Origin: Motiliproteus sp. SC1-56
GTDB taxonomy: Bacteria; Pseudomonadota; Gammaproteobacteria; Pseudomonadales; Balneatricaceae
Direction of reading: 5' to 3'
Assembly: GCF_017309075.1 (NCBI RefSeq)
Contig: NZ_JAEMGS010000006.1
Span: 1 to 64,000, forward strand
DNA length: 64,000 nt
Positions 8,235 through 16,840 of this stretch are shown here, piece by piece. Position 1 is the first letter of the stretch. Each line of letters opens with the position of its first letter. Position numbers and translations under genes: made by a program. The notes beneath the pieces are model-generated. The model saw only the letters and a list, made by a program, of their open reading frames with translations, did not search any database and was not told the DNA's origin.

Positions 8235-9014
8235 ATGATCAAGGGCAGAACCACACTGTTATTAGTGCTGTCGCTCGCCATGGCGGGCGGCGCAGCACTG
8301 GTGGCCAACAACTGGCTGGCCAACCAGCAACCGACCCTGGCCGCCGACGACCGGGTACCGGTGGTGCTCGCCGCGGTGGACATTCCCTACGGCCAGAAGA
8401 TTGAGAGCCATCATGTCAAGCTCGTCCACCTGGATCCCAAGGGCGTCCCTCCCGGCGCCGTGACGCAGATAGAAGAGGTTGAGGGCAAGGTCGCCAGCCA
8501 GGAGATGCTCAGCGACGAAATCGTCCATGCCAAGCGAATCACCGCTCACCTCGAGGGAAGTACTCTGGCGTCCCTGATCGAGCCCAATATGCGCGCCGTC
8601 ACTGTCCGCGTCGATGACGTGATCGGCGTGGCCGGGTTTCTGCTGCCGGGCAACCGAGTGGACATTCTCGCCTCGCGAAAAGTGAAGCAGCGCGTGGTCA
8701 GCGAAACGGTGCTCAAGGATATCAAGGTTCTGGCGATCGACCAGAAAGCCCGAAACGATCAGGACGACCCGGTCATCGTCCGTGCCGTGACCCTGGAGGT
8801 CACACCGCAGCATGCAGAAGTATTAATGAAGGCGAAAGAGGAGGGCCGCATCCAGCTGGCGCTCAGGAACCCGCTGGATGAGGAAATCGCCGTCGTCACG
8901 AAGCCCGCACCCGCGCCCAAAGCCAAACCACGTCCACGGGTGCCCCACGTCCATCCCAGTTCGGTGACGGTGATTCGTGGAGTCGAGGTGAATAAGTCCA
9001 AGGTCTCTTTGTAG
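8235..9014 (+). CDS. cpaB: Flp pilus assembly protein CpaB (RcpC)
   Basis: This 259-residue periplasmic protein is anchored by an N-terminal helix (TTLLLVLSLAMAGGAALVANNWLA). A SAF-type domain follows (VPVVLAAVDIPYGQKIESHHVKLVHLDPKGVPPGAV), then the CpaB core with MRAVTVRVDDVIGVAGFLLPGNRVDILASRK, the best conserved motif of the family. The C-terminus is Pro/Lys-rich. RcpC/CpaB proteins work next to the secretin and may contact peptidoglycan or stabilise the secretin. It is followed by the secretin gene as in other Tad loci, and GAGGAG precedes the ATG. Confidence 0.92.
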   Translation: MIKGRTTLLLVLSLAMAGGAALVANNWLANQQPTLAADDRVPVVLAAVDIPYGQKIESHHVKLVHLDPKGVPPGAVTQIEEVEGKVASQEMLSDEIVHAKRITAHLEGSTLASLIEPNMRAVTVRVDDVIGVAGFLLPGNRVDILASRKVKQRVVSETVLKDIKVLAIDQKARNDQDDPVIVRAVTLEVTPQHAEVLMKAKEEGRIQLALRNPLDEEIAVVTKPAPAPKAKPRPRVPHVHPSSVTVIRGVEVNKSKVSL

Positions 9015-9074
9015 AACCCAGAACCGAGCTGAACGCAAACTAACCGGCGAATCCAGCGGCATGAGGAATCCGAG

Positions 9075-10634
9075 ATGACGCAGCAGTTTCAAAAATACCA
9101 CCCAGCCATAAGAATCAGGACGACGCTGCTTTGTCTCCTCTGGTCACTGCTGGCGTTCCCCCCGCTTATCCTCGCCCAACAACCTTCAGCCGCATCTGCT
9201 TCGTTCAACGGCGACACGCGGGAAATCAACGTTCCCATCTACAAATCCAGAATCATCAATCTCGATTCTCCAGTGGCCAAGGTCTCGGTCGGCAACCCGG
9301 AAGTCGCCGACCTGTTGATCATGCGGGCCCAGCAACTCTACCTGCTGGGCAAGGGGCTGGGGACCACCAACGTCCTGCTGTGGGACAAGAACAATAGGCT
9401 GGTGAGTAGCCTGGACGTTGAAGTCACCCACGACCTCAACAGTTTAAAAGCCAAACTGCACCGCTTGCTGCCCGGTGAAGATATCGCGGTCAACAGCTCC
9501 CAGGGCGCCATCGTGCTCAGCGGCGAAGTTTCCAGCCTGACGGCCCTGGACACCGCGCTGCAGCTGGCCACCAGTTTTGCCCAGCAGGCCAAGCGGGTCG
9601 AGAAAGAACAGACCGGCGAGGTGATAAACCTGCTCAGCGTCGGCGGCGGCCAGCAGGTGATGCTCAAGGTGACGGTCGCCGAGATGAACCGTGATGTGTT
9701 AAAGCGCCTAGGGATTAAATTCAATGCCTTCGGTCCCAGCGGCAACTGGCAGTTTGGGGCCGTAAACGGGGGCGCCACTTTTCCTGATGCTATCTTTGGA
9801 ACGGATGGCCTGAGAACCCCGGTATTCATGGATGGCGCCATAGCCGGGCCTATGGTCGACGAATTTGCCCCCTCGGGCATGGGCATTACCGACAAGGGGC
9901 TGTTCGGCAGTTTTCTCAGCAATGATTTCCTGTTCAACGTCGCTATCGACGCGGCCAAAAACAACGGAACCGCCTCGATCCTAGCCGAACCCACTCTGAC
10001 CACGCTTTCGGGCCAGGAAGCCCAGTTTCTATCGGGAGGAGAGTTCCCGATCCCCGTGCCCGGGGATGATGGCACGACCACCATCGAGTTCAAAGAGTTC
10101 GGGGTTGGCCTGAAGTTTGTTCCGGTGGTGCTCGACTCCGGCCGCATCAATCTCAAGGTGAACATCAGCGTCAGCGAACTGGTTTCGGCCAGTGGCCTGA
10201 ATCTGTCGCCCAACAATTCCAACGGCGTGTTTGTGGTTCCCGCGCTGACCAAGCGCAGCGCTCACACCACGGTGGAACTGGCGAGCGGCCAGAGCATCGG
10301 CATTGCAGGGCTGATCAATGAAAACAGCCGTGATCTTGTCGAAAAATTCCCCGGCCTTGGCGACCTGCCGATTCTGGGTCACCTGTTCCGAAGTCAGGAG
10401 TATAAAAAGAACACCACCGAGCTGGTCATACTGGTCACTCCCGAGTTGGCCAAGCCGGTCGCCCGGACCGAGCTGAGTCTGCCTACTGATAATCACCTCG
10501 AGCCCAGCGACATGGAATTCTACTTGCTGGGGAAAAACCACGGTAAAGCCAGAACAGCCGAACAAGCGCAGGTTATAACCCCTGCCGGCACCAAGGGCGG
10601 CAGCGAAAGCCGGTTTGGTCACAGCATCCAATAA
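9075..10634 (+). CDS. cpaC: Tad secretin CpaC (RcpA)
   Basis: This 519-residue protein forms the outer-membrane channel of the Tad pilus. It has a signal peptide (residues about 15-35) and an N-terminal pilus-associated domain (INVPIYKSRIINLDSPVAKVSVGNPEVADLLIM). A BON-like domain follows around 125-170. The C-terminal secretin domain contains LAEPTLTTLSGQEAQFLSGGEFPIPVP and the family signature VPALTKRSAHTTVELASGQSIGIAGLI, ending GDLPILGHLFRSQEYKKNTTELVILVTPEL. Length and order match CpaC/RcpA. It sits between cpaB and a small lipoprotein gene that may supply a pilotin-like partner. Confidence 0.95.
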   Translation: MTQQFQKYHPAIRIRTTLLCLLWSLLAFPPLILAQQPSAASASFNGDTREINVPIYKSRIINLDSPVAKVSVGNPEVADLLIMRAQQLYLLGKGLGTTNVLLWDKNNRLVSSLDVEVTHDLNSLKAKLHRLLPGEDIAVNSSQGAIVLSGEVSSLTALDTALQLATSFAQQAKRVEKEQTGEVINLLSVGGGQQVMLKVTVAEMNRDVLKRLGIKFNAFGPSGNWQFGAVNGGATFPDAIFGTDGLRTPVFMDGAIAGPMVDEFAPSGMGITDKGLFGSFLSNDFLFNVAIDAAKNNGTASILAEPTLTTLSGQEAQFLSGGEFPIPVPGDDGTTTIEFKEFGVGLKFVPVVLDSGRINLKVNISVSELVSASGLNLSPNNSNGVFVVPALTKRSAHTTVELASGQSIGIAGLINENSRDLVEKFPGLGDLPILGHLFRSQEYKKNTTELVILVTPELAKPVARTELSLPTDNHLEPSDMEFYLLGKNHGKARTAEQAQVITPAGTKGGSESRFGHSIQ

Positions 10635-10654
10635 AACAGCAGGCAGGACCCGCC

Positions 10655-10924
10655 ATGTCTTTCTCACACGTTAACACCAGTCTAGCCACGTTCTTATTCC
10701 TGACTCTCAGTGGCTGCTCGTCGACGGGGACGCTTCCCCCCGCCGGTGCATCGGTGCAGAACCTGGTCAGGCTGCAGACCGAACCCCCGCCGGCAACGGT
10801 TGCGGCTTCCAGAAAAACCACATTGAACGGCCAGCAAGCGGAAGAGGTGATGCGGCACTTCCGTACCAACGTCGCCAAGCCGGTTGAGATTAATAATGAG
10901 ATCCATGTCAACATCGGCAATTAA
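10655..10924 (+). CDS. Small Tad-locus lipoprotein, function unknown
   Basis: This 89-residue protein has a lipoprotein signal peptide (FLFLTLSGCSS, lipobox Cys about residue 21). A short polar region follows, ending in TLNGQQAEEVMRHFRTNVAKPVEINNEIHVNIGN. It does not match CpaD or RcpB by eye. Its place directly after the secretin gene is where many Tad loci carry an outer-membrane lipoprotein (RcpB/CpaD) needed for secretin placement, so it may fill that role (inference). Its end overlaps the start of the next gene by about 20 bp. Confidence 0.7.
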   Translation: MSFSHVNTSLATFLFLTLSGCSSTGTLPPAGASVQNLVRLQTEPPPATVAASRKTTLNGQQAEEVMRHFRTNVAKPVEINNEIHVNIGN

Positions 10925-12257
10925 ACGGTGCCGGCGCCTACACGCTAAACAGCGCGGCAATATCGTGGCCGTTACCGCCATCGGCATGGTGGCGTTACTG
11001 GCAATGGGCGGCCTGGCACTGGATGGCGGCCATATGCTGCTCAATAAAACGCGGCTGCAGAATACCGTCGACGCCGCTGCACTCAGCGCCGCAAAGAGTT
11101 TAAGCCTGGGCGAAGATGTCAGTACCGCCCGGGCTGATGCCATCGCCACCTTCGCCTTAAATGCCGAGTCAACCGGCAACCAGGAACTGGCCGACGCTTA
11201 CGCGGCGGGTGATATCAGCATCGTTGTCGAATACTCGGACAGCATCCATCCCTTTGCCCCCGACGCCACGCTGACTGACCCCGCCTTCGTTCGTGTCACG
11301 GTGAACAGCTTTCCGTTGCCGGTATGGCTGAGCCAGATCGTCGGCTTTACCGACAAAGAGGTCAGGGCCAGCGCCGTGGCCGGCGAAAGCCCGGTGCTGC
11401 AAGCCGAGGCCTGCGATGTGGCGCCGATCATGGCCTGCGGAGAAGAGTCGCCCACGGATGGTTCCTATTATGGCTACCGGCCTGGCGAACTGGAGGTGTT
11501 GAAACTGGGCGCCGGCGATGCGACGACCATGGGACCGGGTAATGCTCAAATCCTCGTAACCGACGGCACCGGTGGCGCTGAATACCGCGAAGATGCGGCC
11601 GGCGGGTTTGAAGGCTGCATTAAGGTCAGTGATGATCCCGTCGCCAATACGGAGGTACTCAGTGAACCCGGGGTAAAAGTCGGCCCCACAGTGCAGGGGT
11701 TCAATATGCGCATCGGTGACCCTTCCGGCCCCTTGGACGCCAGCGTCTATAAGCCGGACGTGATCACCTATTATGAAACCCCCCTGGTTGAGCTCGTAAC
11801 CGGGGCGGACGGTAGTGAGTACATGGTCGATGGGGCCGGTAACATCATCGATGGCGCCGACGCCTCGGGCGACATCGTCGCCTATGACGCAAGCGGCACC
11901 CCCGTGCCCGCCAACATATACGCCTATAAGGAGTATGACGCCGATGTAAAAAGTGAATCCTGTTCCAGGATAGGCTGCACATATGACCCAAACGGTACCC
12001 CCTACCGGCGCATGCTGACCCTCCCCATCGGCAAGTGCGATGGCACTACGGCTGGCCGCAAGCCTGTCGAGGTGTTTGGTTTCGGTTGTTTCTTCATGAT
12101 CCAGAAGGTCACCCAAAAGGGTGATGAGTCGCAACTGTTCGGCCAGTTCGTGGAGGATTGCTCGAACTTTGGCAGTTTCGTGCAAAACCCCACCGACACA
12201 GGAACAGGCCCGACGCGACTGATTCTGTATAAAGATTCTGCCAGCGGTGACTCCTGA
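10905..12257 (+). CDS. tadG: TadG-type pilus assembly protein
   Basis: This protein of about 450 residues begins with the Tad-domain signature: QRGNIVAVTAIGMVALLAMGGLALDGGHMLLNKTRLQNTVDAAALSAAKSL. This is a hydrophobic helix followed by the conserved LQNTVDAAALSAA. The large periplasmic part has several Cys and is variable in the family. TadG-like proteins are membrane-anchored and may contact the pilus base. The ATG at 10905 was chosen because it directly precedes the basic region before the helix, and a start seven codons earlier is possible. It overlaps the preceding lipoprotein gene, and its TGA overlaps the ATG of tadE. Confidence 0.85.
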   Translation: MSTSAIKRCRRLHAKQRGNIVAVTAIGMVALLAMGGLALDGGHMLLNKTRLQNTVDAAALSAAKSLSLGEDVSTARADAIATFALNAESTGNQELADAYAAGDISIVVEYSDSIHPFAPDATLTDPAFVRVTVNSFPLPVWLSQIVGFTDKEVRASAVAGESPVLQAEACDVAPIMACGEESPTDGSYYGYRPGELEVLKLGAGDATTMGPGNAQILVTDGTGGAEYREDAAGGFEGCIKVSDDPVANTEVLSEPGVKVGPTVQGFNMRIGDPSGPLDASVYKPDVITYYETPLVELVTGADGSEYMVDGAGNIIDGADASGDIVAYDASGTPVPANIYAYKEYDADVKSESCSRIGCTYDPNGTPYRRMLTLPIGKCDGTTAGRKPVEVFGFGCFFMIQKVTQKGDESQLFGQFVEDCSNFGSFVQNPTDTGTGPTRLILYKDSASGDS

Positions 12258-12742
12258 TGAACCGGTTACACAACAGCCATTCCGTAACCGCAAAGCGGCA
12301 ACAAGGGATTGCCGTGGTCGAGATGACGCTGGTGCTGCCCCTGCTGCTGCTGCTGGTGCTGGCGGTCGCCGAATTAGGGCGGGTGCTTTATCAATACAAC
12401 ATCTTGACTCAGGCCCAGCGCGACGGCGCACGCTACCTGGCTTCCGTGGCCATCAAGGGGTCAACCGGAGAGATCGAACTCAACGAAACGGTCGGAGCCA
12501 ACGCAGACCGGACACGCAAGCTGATTGTCTACGGCAACGTGGCCGGGACCGGTACCCCGCTGCTAAGCGGTCTGAGTACCAGCGACGTCGCCGTGACCGT
12601 AGCCAGTCCCACGCATATACGAGTGGATGTGGTCTACAACTTTACGCCGATCTGGGATATCACCCTGCCGACGTTTGGTTATGGCGCACCGATCTCACTG
12701 AACTTCCCGCTGCGCAGCAGCATGGTCATGCGAGCGTTATGA
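12257..12742 (+). CDS. tadE: TadE-like pseudopilin
   Basis: This 161-residue protein has the TadE pattern. A basic N-terminus is followed by the cleavage-like sequence QQGIAVVEMTLVLPLLLLLVLAVAELGRVLYQYNILTQAQRDGARYLA. That includes the E at position 5 after G, a long hydrophobic helix and the conserved ELGR...ARYLA tail. Processing by CpaA is expected. Start and stop overlap with tadG (TGATG) indicates coupling. The C-terminal domain is small and beta-rich. It would act as a minor pilin or assembly platform component at the inner membrane. Confidence 0.88.
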   Translation: MNRLHNSHSVTAKRQQGIAVVEMTLVLPLLLLLVLAVAELGRVLYQYNILTQAQRDGARYLASVAIKGSTGEIELNETVGANADRTRKLIVYGNVAGTGTPLLSGLSTSDVAVTVASPTHIRVDVVYNFTPIWDITLPTFGYGAPISLNFPLRSSMVMRAL

Positions 12743-12752
12743 GGTGGAGCCA

Positions 12753-13238
12753 ATGTTAACCCAGCCCCAGACCCGGCGCCGTCAAGCAGGCATGCATAGC
12801 GTCGAAATGGCGATCGTGAGCAGCGTGTTCTTTATGTTGCTATTCGCCGTGCTGGAGGTGGGTCGCGCCCTCTTTGTCTGGAACCTGCTCGATGAAGGCG
12901 TCAGGAGAGGTGCCAGGCTGGCGGCAGTGTGTCCGGTGCCCAGCACGGACGCCATCCAGCGAGCGGTGACCTTCGGAGGCAGCTTTGTGGCCGGACTTAA
13001 TGCCACCGACACCTCGGTGAAAGTGGAATATCTGCCCGAAAGCGGAGCGCCTGTTATCGAGGATCCAGTCGCCAACTTTACCGCCATACGCTACGTCCGC
13101 GTGGTAATCAGCAACTTCAGCTTCCGGTTCTTGATTCCATTGGTTGATCTCTCGGTTACCGCGCCCGACTTCAGTGCCACGCTTCCCAGTGAAAGTCTGG
13201 GTGTGGCTCCATTCGGATTTACGTCCCCACCCTGCTGA
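12753..13238 (+). CDS. tadF: TadE/TadF-like pseudopilin
   Basis: This protein of about 161 residues has a second copy of the TadE-type start: RRQAGMHSVEMAIVSSVFFMLLFAVLEVGRALFVWNLLDEGVRRGARLAAVCPV, with Glu after a short leader and the EVGR...GARLA tail. The rest is a small domain with a C-terminal Cys. The ATG at 12753 follows AGGTGGAG at good spacing, and a GTG nine bases upstream lacks this. It is likely the TadF partner of TadE. Symbol assignment rests on gene order, not on a distinctive motif. Confidence 0.82.
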   Translation: MLTQPQTRRRQAGMHSVEMAIVSSVFFMLLFAVLEVGRALFVWNLLDEGVRRGARLAAVCPVPSTDAIQRAVTFGGSFVAGLNATDTSVKVEYLPESGAPVIEDPVANFTAIRYVRVVISNFSFRFLIPLVDLSVTAPDFSATLPSESLGVAPFGFTSPPC

Positions 13239-13249
13239 GAAGAAACATC

Positions 13250-14485
13250 ATGCCTTTGCAATCATCGCAACAGTACAAGCAACTGACTCGGGCACATCCT
13301 AAGAACCAGACAGTCAATGTGTTGGTTGCCAGCCGTCAGCAGCAAGACCTCGATCGTATTATGAACGCAGCAGCCGGCATAGAGGGGCTGGCGCTTTTCC
13401 CCCGCCTGATCTGCAACGGCCATTGCGACCCGCTGTATGGCTTGGAGCAGCTGCCGGACATATTGATTTTCCGGGCAGGAGCCGCCTGGCGCGAAGAGCT
13501 GGAGGCGCTCAAGAACCGTTCCCCCCAGTGTGTCCCTTTCATTTTGCTGATGCCGGAACAGGATGATGCACAGATGCTCCGAGCCGCCATGCAGGCGGGA
13601 GCCCGTGACTTCTTCATCGAACCTTATGAAACAGACGCGCTGCTGGAGTCCGTCAATCGGCTGATACCCGAATGCCTTGACCAGGGCCAGGAAACTACGG
13701 CAACCCTGACCACCTTCATCAATGCGAAAGGGGGCTCTGGATCCAGCCTGATAGCGACTAACGTGGCCCACATCATGGCCCAGGTTTCCAAGCTGAACGT
13801 AGCCTTGGTCGATCTGGATATTCAATTCGGAGGCCTGCCCTACTACCTCGGTTTAACCCCGAAACACGGAATTCTCGAAGCCGTCGAGCGGGTGGAAGAG
13901 CTCGATGAAATGGCGCTGAACGGTTTCTTTATCAAATGCGATAGTGGATTACAGGTGCTGGGAAGCAAAGCGGAGCACTTGGAAATGGTCGCGGACCTGG
14001 CTCCGGATAAGCTCGGCAAGCTGATAAACCTAATCAGAGCGAACCGTGACCACCTGTTTATCGATCTGCCACGGCATATAGACCTGCTAGCGACCAATGT
14101 TCTGGAGCGCTCGGACCAGGTGGTTATCGTCGTGCAGCAGAACCTCACCAGCCTGCATGACGGGGTACGGCTTATGGGCTTTCTCAAGCGCGACCTGAGC
14201 ATCGAAAAAAGCCGAATCAAGGTGGTCGTCAACCGCTATCAACCCAAGTCCGAGATATCCCTCAAGGACATGGAACATGCGCTCCAGCATAGCCCCGATA
14301 TCACCCTACCAAACGCGTACAAAGAGGTTTCCGAGAGTATACAGAGCGCCAAACCCCTGTACAGCGTATCCAAGGGTGCCGCAATCACTAAAGCGCTGAT
14401 GAAGCTCGAAACCCACCTCGGCGGTCACTCAATGAACCGGCCCGGCGCCATTGCCCGATTCGTTACCCGCCTCAAGGGAGCTTAG
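13250..14485 (+). CDS. tadZ: Tad pilus localisation ATPase TadZ/CpaE
   Basis: This 411-residue protein has an atypical receiver-like N-terminal domain (VNVLVASRQQQDLDRIMN to about residue 140, ending FFIEPYETDALLESVNRLI) and a MinD/ParA-type ATPase domain. The P-loop is NAKGGSGSS at about 158-166. The usual GK[ST] Lys is replaced as in CpaE, while the deviant Walker Lys of KGG is kept. VALVDLDIQFGGLPYYLGL is the Walker A' region. TadZ/CpaE marks the cell pole for pilus assembly. It lies just before tadA. Confidence 0.9.
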   Translation: MPLQSSQQYKQLTRAHPKNQTVNVLVASRQQQDLDRIMNAAAGIEGLALFPRLICNGHCDPLYGLEQLPDILIFRAGAAWREELEALKNRSPQCVPFILLMPEQDDAQMLRAAMQAGARDFFIEPYETDALLESVNRLIPECLDQGQETTATLTTFINAKGGSGSSLIATNVAHIMAQVSKLNVALVDLDIQFGGLPYYLGLTPKHGILEAVERVEELDEMALNGFFIKCDSGLQVLGSKAEHLEMVADLAPDKLGKLINLIRANRDHLFIDLPRHIDLLATNVLERSDQVVIVVQQNLTSLHDGVRLMGFLKRDLSIEKSRIKVVVNRYQPKSEISLKDMEHALQHSPDITLPNAYKEVSESIQSAKPLYSVSKGAAITKALMKLETHLGGHSMNRPGAIARFVTRLKGA

Positions 14486-14489
14486 ATCC

Positions 14490-15872
14490 ATGTTTACCAG
14501 GACCAAAACCCCCGACAACCGGCTCATTGAAGAACCCGTGCCTACCCTGCCGGTCGACCAACCGGAGCCTGAAACCCGGTATTCACTTCTGTCTGCGGCC
14601 GCAGAAGAGTGCAAGGAGAGAATTTATGGTGAGCTGATGAAGATCCTAGATCTGACATTACTCGACCATATCAGTCCCGAAGAAACACGCCAGCAGATTC
14701 AGTCAATCTGTAAGCAACTGATGGAGAAACAGGAGGTCCGGTTCAGTTACCAAGACCGCCAAAAGATCATTCAGCACATCGAACATGAAATCATTGGTCT
14801 CGGCCCTCTCGAGCCGTTACTGGCGGATAAAACGATCTCCGACATTTTGGTCAATGGCACCAATAGCATTTATCTGGAACGAAAAGGGAAGCTTGAGCGC
14901 TGCCCGTTGCGCTTCACCTCAGACCGGCACCTGACCAATATCATCGATCGTATCGTTTCACGCGTCGGCCGACGCATTGATGAGTCATCACCCCTTGTTG
15001 ATGCCCGGCTGGAGGACGGTTCGAGGGTTAATGTCATTATTCCACCGCTGGCCATCGACGGGCCCGTGTTATCGATTCGCCGTTTCGCCGTCGAAAGGCT
15101 TAGCATGGAGAACCTGATCAAGCTCGGAACAGTACCCGACTTTCTGGCGCCGGTTCTGGACGCGATTATCAAAGCCCGACTCAACGTAGTTATATCCGGG
15201 GGCACGGGCTCCGGTAAGACCACGCTTCTCAATATCCTTTCGGCTTGCATCCCCGATTCAGACCGCATCATCACCATCGAAGACTCAGCCGAATTGCAAC
15301 TGCAACAACCCCATACCGTCAGGCTGGAATCACGTCCTGCCAACGTCGAAAACAAAGGTGAGATCAGCCAGCGTGACCTGGTCCGCAACAGCTTAAGAAT
15401 GCGCCCGGACAGGATAGTCCTTGGCGAAGTCAGGGGGGCGGAAGCACTGGACATGCTTCAGGCGATGAACACCGGGCACGACGGTTCGCTTTCCACGATT
15501 CACGCTAACGCCCCAAGAGATGCCCTGTCCAGAATTGAAAACATGATCGCGATGACCGGAATCAATTTTTCGGTCAAGGCGCTGCGCTCTCAAATCGCCT
15601 CAGCCATCCATGTGATTATCCAGGTTCAACGACAACAGGATGGTAAAAGACGCCTAGTCAGCGTTCAGGAAATCAATGGAATGGAAGGGGACATCATCAC
15701 CATGTCCGAAATTTTCCGATTCCAGCGCCAGGGTATTGACGAAAACGGCAAGGTAATGGGCGAGTTTATGGCGACGGGTATCGTCCCCAGTTTCTACCCT
15801 GCCCTGAAACAGCATGGCATAGACCTACCGATCGAAGTCTTTTCCGAAGAGCGGAGAGAGTCCCATGTATAA
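14490..15872 (+). CDS. tadA: Tad pilus assembly ATPase TadA/CpaF
   Basis: This 460-residue secretion ATPase powers pilus extension and perhaps retraction. It shows LGPLEPLLADKTISDILVNG, the CpaF-family N-domain signature. Walker A is [12 protein letters not shown] at about 237-248. The Asp box is TIEDSAELQLQQPHTVRLESRP. Walker B is RPDRIVLGEVRGAEALDMLQAMNTGHDGSLSTIHAN, including the His box. The ATG at 14490 follows GGGAGCTTAG and avoids overlap with tadZ, and an upstream in-frame start overlaps it. It is followed by tadB with an 8-base overlap. Confidence 0.95.
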   Translation: MFTRTKTPDNRLIEEPVPTLPVDQPEPETRYSLLSAAAEECKERIYGELMKILDLTLLDHISPEETRQQIQSICKQLMEKQEVRFSYQDRQKIIQHIEHEIIGLGPLEPLLADKTISDILVNGTNSIYLERKGKLERCPLRFTSDRHLTNIIDRIVSRVGRRIDESSPLVDARLEDGSRVNVIIPPLAIDGPVLSIRRFAVERLSMENLIKLGTVPDFLAPVLDAIIKARLNVVISGGTGSGKTTLLNILSACIPDSDRIITIEDSAELQLQQPHTVRLESRPANVENKGEISQRDLVRNSLRMRPDRIVLGEVRGAEALDMLQAMNTGHDGSLSTIHANAPRDALSRIENMIAMTGINFSVKALRSQIASAIHVIIQVQRQQDGKRRLVSVQEINGMEGDIITMSEIFRFQRQGIDENGKVMGEFMATGIVPSFYPALKQHGIDLPIEVFSEERRESHV

Positions 15873-16839
15873 CGGCACCTTGGTATTCTTGTCGGCTGTC
15901 GCTTTTGCGGTATTCGTCTTGATGATCGGCGTTACTGTTCCTGTATTTGGCGAAAGAAAGAAGGTACAGAAACGGCTTAAGAAAAGACTCGAAAGCATTA
16001 CTGCAAATCCCGATTACCAGCCGGCCCAGTCGATCATCCGACAAAAATATCTGAAGCAATTATCGCCGATTGAAAAACAACTGGAATCTCTACCCTTACT
16101 CGAACGTTTAGCCAGGCTCATAGAGCAAGCCGGCCATCAGCAGTTGGCGTATCGCTTTGTCCTTCGGAGTTTCTTATTTGCCGCAGCGGCAGCCTCCATT
16201 ATCTGGATGTTAACCAACTTGATCTGGGCGGCGGTTACAGCGGGGCTGTTATTGCTGGTGGTCCCTTTCGTCAAACTGCTACATGACTGCCGTAAACGGA
16301 TTGAAAAATTCGAAGAGCAGTTCCCGGAAGCCCTGGACCTGATGACCCGGTCGTTACAAGCGGGGCACCCGTTTAATAAATGTATTCAAATCGTCGCCCA
16401 GGAGTTCCCCGACCCCATTGCCAAGGAATTTTCCTTGACCTATGCCGACCTTAACTATGGCAACGATATCAACTGGGCACTGGCGGGGCTGCTCGAGCGG
16501 GTGCCCAGTGTGACGCTGATCGCGTTTGTCTCCTCGATACTGATCCATAAAGACAGCGGCGGAAACCTGGCTGAAGTATTGATGAAGATCAGTACCGTTA
16601 TACGCGGACGGTTTAAATTTCACCGAAAGGTGAAGACGCTGACCGCCGAGGGACGTGTGTCGGCGATGGTCCTGACGCTGGTGCCATTCGCTCTCTTCGG
16701 CATGATCTGGCTCACGACACCCGATTACCTGACCATCCTCACGCAGAGTGCAGATGGAAGAAACCTTATCATGTACGGAATGATCGCCATGGTTGTCGGG
16801 GTTTACTGGATGCGCAAGCTGTTAAGGATAGAGGTTTAA
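15865..16839 (+). CDS. tadB: Tad inner-membrane platform protein TadB
   Basis: This 324-residue protein is a type II secretion F-domain membrane protein. It has an N-terminal helix and two central helices around residues 95-135. The F domain follows (FEEQFPEALDLMTRSLQAGHPFNKCIQIVAQEFPDPIAKEF), with KDSGGNLAEVLMKISTVIRGRFKFHRKVKTLTAEGR as the conserved GNLAE...R motif. Two C-terminal helices complete it. TadB forms the assembly platform with TadC and is engaged by TadA. It overlaps tadA by 8 bases and is followed one base later by tadC. Confidence 0.94.
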   Translation: MYNGTLVFLSAVAFAVFVLMIGVTVPVFGERKKVQKRLKKRLESITANPDYQPAQSIIRQKYLKQLSPIEKQLESLPLLERLARLIEQAGHQQLAYRFVLRSFLFAAAAASIIWMLTNLIWAAVTAGLLLLVVPFVKLLHDCRKRIEKFEEQFPEALDLMTRSLQAGHPFNKCIQIVAQEFPDPIAKEFSLTYADLNYGNDINWALAGLLERVPSVTLIAFVSSILIHKDSGGNLAEVLMKISTVIRGRFKFHRKVKTLTAEGRVSAMVLTLVPFALFGMIWLTTPDYLTILTQSADGRNLIMYGMIAMVVGVYWMRKLLRIEV

Positions 16840-16840
16840 C

